Shown here: positions 56,511 to 64,000 of the stretch, one piece after another
Layout: every line of letters starts with the position of its first letter
How positions within the stretch are numbered: position 1 is the first letter of the stretch
Assembly: GCA_023614405.1 (NCBI GenBank)
Contig: CM042694.1
Location: 93,541,285 to 93,605,284 of the forward strand
Length of the DNA stretch: 64,000 bases
Reading direction: 5' to 3'
From: Avena insularis
Taxonomy: Eukaryota > Streptophyta > Magnoliopsida > Poales > Poaceae
Made by a program: the position numbers and the translations under genes
Notes under the pieces: model-generated
Told to the model about the DNA's origin: nothing
What the model saw: only the letters and a program-made list of their open reading frames with translations
Database searches by the model: none

Positions 56511-57230
56511 TTTCCAATTTTTTTTTGAATTTTTTCTTCAACATTTAAATTATCTGACTCGTTAATCTCTCATATCTCTCATTTTTAACACTAACTATAT
56601 ATAATCTTAGTTTAAATTACATTTATGGTCAAACTTCTCGGTCGGGCACCCATCCTAGCACTACTCCACCCCAGCACGCTTAACTTCCCAATTTCATCTC
56701 TCCCACCTCGCGCGAAGAACCCTTATACCTTATTGTCAAAACTAGTATATCAATCCTATTAACTCATATCAATATGTCAATCATCTTTATTTTTTGAAAT
56801 TACGAACAACTATTTAAGTAAACAATAATAAATAAGTAATAATAATATTTTATTCCAACGGAAATAAAAACTAAATAAATTAATATTTTATTTATTTATT
56901 TGCCATTTATTCATTTAATATGACATAAATAATATCTTCAAATCTGTAAATCGAAATAAATAATATATCCATTATTATCAGAAAAATGTGAGAAATTCAA
57001 ATATGACATAAAAATAATTAATTTTTGAAATAACTTTTTTTTCTTTTCGAATTTTAAGAATCTAAAAGACTCCAAAATGGCCTACAGCGGTTGAAATCTT
57101 TCTGCATGTTTTGATAGGCTGTACGTTTTTTTCCAATATCGTATGCAAAAGTTATGTCTATTTGAAATTTTTATGATATTTTTTTGCAAATTATGTCGTA
57201 ATTCATATTTGTTAATTTTCGTAACACCGG

Positions 57231-57579
57231 GTTCTCTCCATTCTGCATCGCTGATGTGGTGGTAACGCCAGACGACGAGGACTGCATGTTCACCGGTTTC
57301 TCCTTCGCTGCGCCGGGGATCCTGGATGACAACTATGATCATCTAATGTTGTCACATTTCGAGTACTACGCTGTTGCCGAGCCGGTGAGCTTGCTGGACC
57401 TCGGCGAGCTGCCACCATGGCCCGAGGTGGATGATTTCTTCAGCGACAATGCAATTTCAGGTTTCACTTATGTAGCCGATTCTGCTTTATTGGAGGTAGG
57501 TTCCAAATACTCTCTGTCCCCGTGTCATTCTTTAGGTCGAAATATTTTCAATGTCGGGTTTGATCAAATATTTGGATGA
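57231..57579 (+). pseudogene. Coding-like patch, array copy 1
   Basis: Reads open from before MVVTPDDEDCMF (ATG 57256) through FAAPGILDDNYDHLML and SLLDLGELPPWPEVDDFF to FTYVADSALLEVGS, with the stop at 57577-57579. It is longer than the other copies because the 'cttgtatgtag' at the end of the patch reads 'cttatgtag' here, so no stop follows. The peptide is acidic with aromatic residues, like the activation region of a plant transcription factor, but I do not recognise a family. It may be a captured host exon. Confidence 0.5.
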
Positions 57580-57909
57580 TAACCATCTGTGAACGATCTG
57601 GTTGAGCTCGTAGTGAGTGTTGTAGGTCCTGTCACTCAGTCATTGTGTGTGCGAGGGTCTGGTCATTTTTGCATGCGGCGGACCAACTTGGTCAAAGTCT
57701 GAAAAAATGAACATGTTCATGTACGCTTTTAGTTAATATCGAATAAGTGTGTGAAACATTGTAAAATATTAGAAGTGATTTCTTACGATATAACTTGTAG
57801 CAGTAGTACTGTATTTCTATCTAAATTAATACGAACCGGAACTAATGATTTTTTTCCAAATTTTTTTCATTTTTTATTTGTCAAATTTTCTTGAACTTTT
57901 GAATTATAT

Positions 57910-58392
57910 ACGGCTCCGTCCCGAGCTTCCGTCGTCGGCCCTTGTTATTAGACCACTATGCTTGTCTTTTCCGCCTTGACTCTCTAATCTTTTGCTTCTC
58001 GGGTGGTGGCGAACAATGCTGCTTGCGTAGCGAGAGATGCCCGCCCGTCAAGCCCAGCCTGCTTCCTACCCGAAAGAAGGCTATCGGACTAGTGGTAGGG
58101 GACCCGACCGTAAAAAACCCTACCCTATTCTCGAACCCTCTGCCGAGCTCTACCCTGTCCGCATTTATTTGGAAGGGGGCCTCTCCACCTGCTGCCAACA
58201 GTCTTTCTTCGGAATTCTACTGAACGGGTCGATCCTCCCCTCCGTTTGTTTTAGCAACTTATCCTAAGGTCTCTTCGTCAAGAACTCTCCGGCAACAACA
58301 GAGGAACTAACTTGCCTACAGTGGCAGGGCGACTTCTTTTTGAAACAATAAGATCTGGACGATTATCCCTACCCTCGGTAGCTTACGAGTTT
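57910..58392. other. Insertion of about 480 bp in array unit 2, organelle-like sequence
   Basis: This stretch is absent from the other four units, which run straight across the point. Its composition (near-even GC, phrases such as 'cgaaagaaggctatcgg' and 'ctaccctcggtagcttac') differs sharply from the AT-rich unit and looks like plant mitochondrial DNA. It contains a 93-codon plus ORF (57942-58223) and an 80-codon minus ORF, neither recognised. A nuclear insertion of mitochondrial DNA is the simplest reading, by style only. Confidence 0.5.
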
Positions 58393-59074
58393 ACACTCAT
58401 TAATCTCTCACATCTCTCATTTTTAACACTAACTATATTTAATCTTAGGTCAAATTACACTGGTCAAACTTTTCGGTCGATCAACCATCCTACCACTACT
58501 CCACCCTCGGCACACTTAACTTCCCAATTCCATCTCTCCCAACTCGTGCGAAGAACCCTGATACCTTGTTGTCAAGAATAGTATATCAATCCTATTAACT
58601 CATATCAATATGTCGAAATTACGAACAACTATTTAAGTAAACAATAATAAATAAGTAATAATAATATTTTATTCCAATGAGAATAAAAAATTAATTAAAT
58701 TAGTATTTAATTCATTTTTTGTCATTTATTTATTTAATATGATATAAATAATATCTTCAAATCTGCAAATCGAAATTCGATAAATAATATATCCATTATA
58801 ATCAGAAAAATGTGAGGAATTCAAATATGACATAAAAAATTATTAAAAAAATTAATTTTTGAAATATTTTTTTCCTTTTCGAATGTTAAGAATTTAAAAC
58901 AATCCAAAACGGCCTAAGAAGGTTGAAATCGAAGAGTAAATTTTTATCTACACGTTTTGATAGGCCGTATATTTTTTCTGACATCGTATGCAAATGTTAT
59001 GGCCATTTGAATTTTTCATGACATTTTTTTGCAAATTATGTCGAAATTCATGTTTTTTATTTTCGTAACGCTTG

Positions 59075-59317
59075 GTTCTCTCCATTCTGCATCGCTGATG
59101 TGGTGGTAACGCGGACGACGAGGACTACATGGTCCTCGGTTTCTCCTTTGCTACGCGGGGATCCTGGACGACAATTATGGTCATCTAATGCTGTCACATT
59201 TCGAGTACTGTGTTGTTGCCAAGCCAGTGAGCTTGCTGGACCTCGGCGAGCTGCCACTTTTGCCTGAGATGGATGCTTTCTTCAGCGACAATGCATTATC
59301 AGATTTCACTTGTATGT
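59075..59317 (+). pseudogene. Coding-like patch, array copy 2 (frameshifted)
   Basis: Same patch as copy 1 but with single-base deletions near 59,113 and 59,156 ('aacgcggac' for 'aacgccggac', 'acgcggggat' for 'gcgccggggat') and several substitutions. No frame spans it. It is followed by the same 'ttcacttgtatgtag'. Confidence 0.6.
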
Positions 59318-60391
59318 AGCCGATTCTGCTTTATTGGAGGCAGGTTCCAAATACTCTCTATCCCCGTTTCATTCTTTAGGTCGAAATATTTTTAATGTCG
59401 GGTTTGATTAAATATTTGGATGATAACCATATGTGAACGATTTGGTTGAGCCTGTAGTGAGTGTTGTAGGTCCTATCACTCTCAGTCATGTTGTGTGCGA
59501 CTAGGGTCTGGTCATTTTTGCATGCGACGGGCCAATTTGGTCAAAGTCTGAAACGCTTTCAGTTAATATCGGATAAGTGTGTGAAACATTGTAAAACGTT
59601 AGGAGTGATTTCTTACGATATAACTGGTAGCAGCAGTACTGTCTTTCTGTCTAAATTAATACGAACCGGGACTAAAGATTATTTTGCAATAATTTTTTCT
59701 GATTTTTTTATTTTTTTTCAATTTTTTCTTGAACTTTCGAATATCTCACTCGTTATTCTCTCACATGTCTTATTTTTAACACTAACTATAATTAATCTTA
59801 GATCAAATTATACTTATAGTCAAACATACCGGTCGATCACCCATCCTAACACTACTCCACCCTCAGCACGCTTAACTTCCCAATTCCATCTCTCCCAACT
59901 CGCATGAAGAATCCTTATACCATGTTGTCGAAACTAGTATATCAATCCTATTAACTCGTATCAATATGTCAACCGTCTTTATTTTATCAAATTATGAGCA
60001 ACTATTTAAGTAAACAATAATAAATAAGTAATAATAATATTTTATTCCAATGTAAATAAAAAATAATTTAATTAATATTTTATTCATTTTTTGCTATTTA
60101 TTCATTTAATATGACATAAATAATATATTCAAATCTGTAAATTGAAATTCGACAAATAATATATCCATTATTATTAGAAAAAGTGAGAAATTCAAATATG
60201 ACATACACAAAATTACTAAAAAAGAATTTTTGAAATAACTTTTTTTCTTTTCAAAATTTTAAGAATCCAAAACGGCCTAAGGCGGTTGAAATCGAAGAGT
60301 AAATTTTTTCTGCATGATTTGATAGGCTGTATGGTTTTTTCTAACAGCGTATGCAAAACTTATGGCCATCTAAATTTTTCATGACATTTTT

Positions 60392-60685
60392 TTGCAAATT
60401 ATGTGGAAATTCATGTTTGTTAATTTTCGTAACGCTGGTTTCTCTACATTCTGCATCGCTGATGTAGTGCTAACGCCGAACGACGAGGACTGCATGTTCC
60501 CCGGTTTCTCCTTCGCTGCGTCGGCGATCCTGGACGACAACTATGATCATCTAATGTTGTCACATTTTGAGTACAACGCTGTAGCCGAGACGGTGAGCTT
60601 GCTGGACCTCAGCGAGCTGCCACTATGGCCCGAGGTGGATGCTTTCTTCAGCGACAATGCGTTATCAGGTTTTACTTGTATGTAG
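60392..60685 (+). CDS. Coding-like patch, array copy 3 (open, 97 codons)
   Basis: Open from ATG 60392, in the AT-rich flank, through CIADVVLTPNDEDCMFPGFS, ILDDNYDHLMLSHFEYNAV and LWPEVDAFFSDNALSGFTCM to TAG. The ATG may not be a real start: the protein-like part begins about 20 codons in. The 3' end has a GTATGT donor-like site just before the stop, so the patch may be an internal exon. Function unknown. Confidence 0.4.
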   Translation: MQIMWKFMFVNFRNAGFSTFCIADVVLTPNDEDCMFPGFSFAASAILDDNYDHLMLSHFEYNAVAETVSLLDLSELPLWPEVDAFFSDNALSGFTCM

Positions 60686-61768
60686 CCGATTCTGCTTTAT
60701 TGGAGACACGTTCCAAATACTCTCTGTCCACGTCTCATTCTTTAGGTCGAAATATTTTCAATGTCGGGTTTTATCGAATATTTGGATGATAACCATTTGT
60801 GAACGATCTGGTTGAGCTCGTAGTGAGTGTTGTAGGTCCTGTCACTCTCTGTCATGTGGCGTGCGACTAGGGTATCATTTTTGCAAGCGACGGGCCAATT
60901 TGGTCAAAATATGAAAAAATAAACATGTTCATGTATGCTTTCAGTTAATATCGGATAAGTGTGTGAAACATTGTAAAACATTAGGAGTGATTTCTTACGA
61001 TATAACTGGTAGCAGTAGTACTTTATTTCTGGCTAAATTAATACGATTCGCGATTGAGGATTTTTTTTGCAAACAAATTTTTTGAGTTTTTTTAATGTTT
61101 TTTTGAACTTTTAAATTATTTGACTCGTTAGTCTCTCACATATCTCATTTTTAACACTAATTATACTTAATCTTAGGTCAAATTACACTTGCTATCAAAC
61201 TTGCCGATCGGTCATCCATCCTAACACTACTCGACCCAGCACGCTGAACTTCCCAATTCCATCTCTCGCACCTCGCGCGAAGAACTCTTATATCTTGTTG
61301 TCAAGACTAGTATATCAATTCTATTAACTCATATCAATATGTCAACCATCTTTATTTTTTGAAATTACGAACAACTATTTAAGTAAACAATAATAAATAA
61401 GTAATAATAATATCTTATTCCAACAAAAATAAAAAAACTAATTAAATTAATATTTTATTCATTTTTTGCCATTTATTCATTTAATATGACATAAATAATA
61501 TCTTCAAATCTGTATATCGAAATTCGACAAATAATATATCTATTATTATTAGAAAAATGTGAAAATTTCAAATATTGCATAAACAAAATTACTAAAAAAA
61601 TTAATTTTTGAAATAACTCTTTTTTCTTTTCGAATTTTAAGAATCGAAAACAGCCTAAGACGGTTAAAATCGAAGAGTAATTTTTTCTGCATGTTTTGAT
61701 AGGCTGTACGTTATTTTCTAACAACATATGCAAAAGTTATGGCCATTTGAATTTTTCATGACATTTTT

Positions 61769-62062
61769 TTGCAAATTATATTGAAATTCATGTTTGTTAA
61801 TTTTCGTAACGCTGGGTTCTCTCCATTCTGCATCGCTGATATGGTGCTAACGTCGGACGACGAGGATTGCATGTTCCCCGATTTCTCCTTCGTTGCGCTG
61901 GCGATCCTGGACGATAACTATGATCATCTAATGATGTCACATTTCGAGTACTGCGTTGTTGCCGAGCCGGTGAGTTTGCTGGACCTCGGCGAGCTGCCAC
62001 TATGGCCCGAGGTGGATGCTTTCTTCAGCGACAATGCGTTATCAGGTTTCACTTGTATGTAG
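61769..62062 (+). CDS. Coding-like patch, array copy 4 (open, 97 codons)
   Basis: Same length and frame as copy 3, with substitutions at about one residue in eight (for example DMVLTSDDEDCMFPDFSF, ILDDNYDHLMMSHFEYCVV). The stop TAG and the donor-like GTATGT are at equivalent positions. Function unknown. Confidence 0.4.
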   Translation: MQIILKFMFVNFRNAGFSPFCIADMVLTSDDEDCMFPDFSFVALAILDDNYDHLMMSHFEYCVVAEPVSLLDLGELPLWPEVDAFFSDNALSGFTCM

Positions 62063-63143
62063 TCGATTCTGCTTTATTGGATGTAGGTTCCAAATACTCT
62101 CTGTCCCCGTGTCATTCTTTCGATCAAAATATTTTTAATGTCGGGTTTGATCGAATGTTTGGATGATAACCATTTGTGAACGATATGGTTGAACTCGTAG
62201 TGAGTGTTGTAGGTCCAGTCACTCTCAGTCATGTGGTGTGCGACTAGGGTCTGGTCATTTTTGCATGCGGCGGGCCAATTTGGTCAAAGTCTAAAAAAAT
62301 AAACACGTTTATGTACGCTTTCAGTTAATATCGGATAAGTGTGTGAAATATTGTAAAACATTAGGAGTGATTTCTTATGATATAACTAGTAGTAGTACTG
62401 TATTTCTATCTAAATTAATACGAACCGGAATTAAAGATTTTTTCCCAATTTGTTTTTAGTTTTTTTAAAAAAATCTTAAACTTTTAAATTATCTGACTCG
62501 TTAATCTCTTACATATCTCATTTTTAACACTAACTCTACTTAATCTTATGTCAATTTACACTTATGATCAAACTTTCCGGTCGGTCATTCATCTTAGCAC
62601 TACTCCACCCCAACACGCTTAACTCCCCAATTCGATCTCTCCTACCTCGCGCAAAGAACTCTTATACCTTGTTGTCAAGACTAGTATATCAGTCCTATTA
62701 ACTCATATCAATATGTCAAGCATCTTTATTTTTTGAAATTACGAACAACTATTTAAGTAAACAATAATAAATAAGTAATAATAATATTTTATTCCAATGA
62801 AAATAAAAAACTAATTAAATTAATATTTTATTCATTTTTTGCTATTTATTCATTTAATATGACATAAATAATATCTTCAAATCTGTAAATCGAAATTTGA
62901 CAAATAATATATGCATTATTATCAGAAAAGTGTGAGAAATTCAAATATGACATAAAAATGTACTTCAAAATTTTAATTTTTGAATTTTTTTCTTTTCGAA
63001 TTTTATGAATCTAAAAGAATCCAAAACGGCCTAAGGAGGTTGAAATCAAAGAGTAATTTTTTTCTGCACGTTTCGATAGGCTATACTTTTTTCTGACATC
63101 TTTTGCAAAAGTTATTGCCATTTGAATTTTTCATGACATTTTT

Positions 63144-63441
63144 TTGCAAATTATGTCGAAATTCATGTTTATTAATTTTCATATAGCTGGGTTCTCTCCA
63201 TTCTGCATCGCTGATGTGGTGGTAACGCCGGACGACAAGGACTTCATGTTCCCCGATTACTCCTTCGCTGCGCCGGGGATCTTGGACGACAACTATGATC
63301 ATCTAATGCTGTCACATTTCGAGTAATGCGCTATTGCCGAGCCGGTGAGCTTGCTGGACCTCGGCGAGCTGCCACTATGGCCCGAGGTGGAAGCTTTCTT
63401 CAGCGACAATGCATTATCAGGTTTCACTTGTATGTAGCCGA
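63144..63441 (+). pseudogene. Coding-like patch, array copy 5 (premature stop)
   Basis: Open from ATG 63144 to FE at 63323, then TAA where the other copies read TAC or TGT after 'ttcgag'. The remaining half is present and collinear (SLLDLGELPLWPEVEAFF) but lies downstream of the stop. Confidence 0.55.
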
Positions 63442-63633
63442 TTCTGCTTTATTGGAGGCAGGTTCCAAATACTCTCTGTCCCCATGTTATTCTTTAGGTC
63501 GAAATATTTTTAATGTCGGGTTTGATCGAATATTTGGATGATAACCATATGTGAACGATTTGGTTGAGCTCGTAGTGAGTGTTGTAGGTCCTGTCACTCT
63601 CACTCATGTGGTGTGCGACTAAGATCTGGTCAT

Positions 63634-64000
63634 TGATGTCTACACACTTCTATTTTTGTAGACAGTTGTTGGGCCTCCAAGTGCAGAGGTTTGTAGACCA
63701 GCAGCATGTTTCCTTTAAGTGGATTACCCAAGGTTTATCAAACTCAGGGAGGAAGTGGTCAAAGGTATCCCCTCTCAAGCAACCCTGCAATCAAGATACA
63801 AGAAGTGTCTTGTGTCCCCAACACACTCAATACACTTGTTAGGTGTATAGGTGCACTAGTTCGGCGAAGAGATAGTGAAATACAAGTGGTATAGATAATT
63901 ATAAGTGGTAACAGTGATAGAAAATAGCTTGATGGCGTGGAAAAGACTAAAGTAAAACTGAAATAAAGATAGAAGCAAGCAAACATGTAATAGATCTAAT
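63634..64000. mobile_element. Start of an LTR retrotransposon, truncated by the window end
   Basis: The array unit breaks abruptly at TGATGTCTACACAC. The following phrases ('gttgggcctccaagtgcaga', 'caagcaaccctgcaatcaag', 'gtgcactagttcggcgaaga') are those of a very abundant Triticeae gypsy LTR, Fatima-like from memory. Only 367 bp are visible, so neither LTR end nor orientation can be confirmed. The 5 bp before it, GTCAT, would be the target duplication to look for. Confidence 0.65.

Larger units (their letters stand above)
56319..63633 (+). mobile_element. CACTA element, 5' part, carrying a five-copy tandem array
   Basis: Starts CACTAGTGGAAAACGGGTC, followed by 'tagtcccggttt' subterminal repeats like those of the 12-kb CACTA. 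No transposase is seen in the window. From 56,491 on it consists of five direct tandem units. A different LTR retrotransposon interrupts it at 63,634 and its 3' terminus lies outside, so the far end and target duplication cannot be checked. I treat the array as part of this element because each unit begins with a subterminal-repeat-like 'acgaaccgggactaa'. Confidence 0.7.
56491..63633 (+). repeat. Tandem array of five units of about 1.37 kb
   Basis: Units begin at the 'acgaaccgggactaa' phrase at 56491, 57831, 59661, 61041 and 62417. Distances are 1340, 1830, 1380 and 1376 bp; the long one holds an insertion of about 480 bp. Each unit has the same layout: A/T runs, 'aacactaactata', 'acttcccaatt.catctctc', 'aactatttaagtaaacaata', 'aatatgacataaataatat', a GC-rich coding-like patch of about 240 bp, and 'gaacgat.tggttgagc'. 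The fifth unit is cut by the retrotransposon at 63,634. Units differ by many point changes, so the array is not very recent. Confidence 0.92.

Noticed and set aside
57256..63326. Five functional paralogous genes in the array
   Set aside because: At least two copies are broken, starts lie in AT-rich filler, no promoter pattern is seen, and the patch looks like an internal exon.
56491..63633. CRISPR-like or centromeric satellite interpretation of the tandem array
   Set aside because: Units are 1.37 kb with internal coding-like patches, too long for CRISPR and unlike known short Triticeae centromere satellites; the DNA is eukaryotic.

Overview
This is plant nuclear DNA, almost certainly from a large-genome grass of the Triticeae (wheat, Aegilops, barley or rye type). 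The evidence is Stowaway and Tourist MITEs, CACTA elements with 'tagtcccggtt' or 'gccgtcggcgta' subterminal repeats, LTR retrotransposons nested three deep, and spliced genes with GT-AG introns. There is no bacterial-style gene organisation. Nearly everything is transposon-derived. The only recognisable host gene is a broken kinesin of the KIN-10A/PAKRP2 type on the minus strand at 51.7-56.1 kb. No rRNA or tRNA gene and no intact cellular gene was found.

Layout. 1-3.4 kb: non-coding sequence with a diverged 0.62-kb duplication carrying the same MITE in both copies, plus a Stowaway and a Tourist-like MITE. 3,431-15,695: a complete CACTA element (TSD AAG/AAG) with a decayed TNP2-type transposase gene, a small unknown ORF, a decayed second gene (TNPA-like region, DUF8039-like region and Ulp1-protease-like C-terminus) and a 58-bp-arm hairpin near its 3' end. 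15.7-17.8 kb: two Stowaway MITEs and a region dense in GTAGCAAAA motifs. 17,773-19,298: a small non-autonomous CACTA (TSD GTG/GTG).

20,158-49,350: a minus-strand Ty3/gypsy element of the Tat type (TSD CTAAC/CTAAC). It has gag, protease, RT, RNase H, a second (archaeal-type) RNase H and integrase, and between pol and the 3' LTR a convergent, intron-containing antisense gene with a 'putative gypsy type transposon' (Transposase_28-like) domain and coiled coils. Its pol is split between RT and RNase H by a plus-strand element with 1.59-kb LTRs (28,456-44,748; TSD GTCTA/GTCTG) that has gag and protease only. That element is split in turn by a minus-strand Ty1/copia element (33,676-41,918; TSD CTATG/CTATG). 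The TSDs and reading frames fix the insertion order as Tat-type, then gag-protease element, then copia.

49.4-56.1 kb: remains of the kinesin locus, with a partial duplicate of its 3' end, a copia-type solo LTR (TSD TTTTT), a tandem duplication of two phase-0 motor exons, two frameshifts and one premature stop in exon 1, a foldback MITE and a 185-bp intronic tandem duplication. 56,319-63,633: the 5' part of a third CACTA element, about 230 bp upstream of the kinesin start. It holds five tandem copies of a roughly 1.37-kb unit, each with an AT-rich backbone and a GC-rich coding-like patch. The second copy also contains about 480 bp that looks organellar. 63,634-64,000: the start of another LTR retrotransposon, cut by the window end.

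The observations most worth following up are the five-copy array of a coding-like patch inside a CACTA element, the duplicated phase-0 kinesin exons with unidentified exon-like sequence between them, the hairpin in the first CACTA, and the antisense spliced gene of the Tat-type element.
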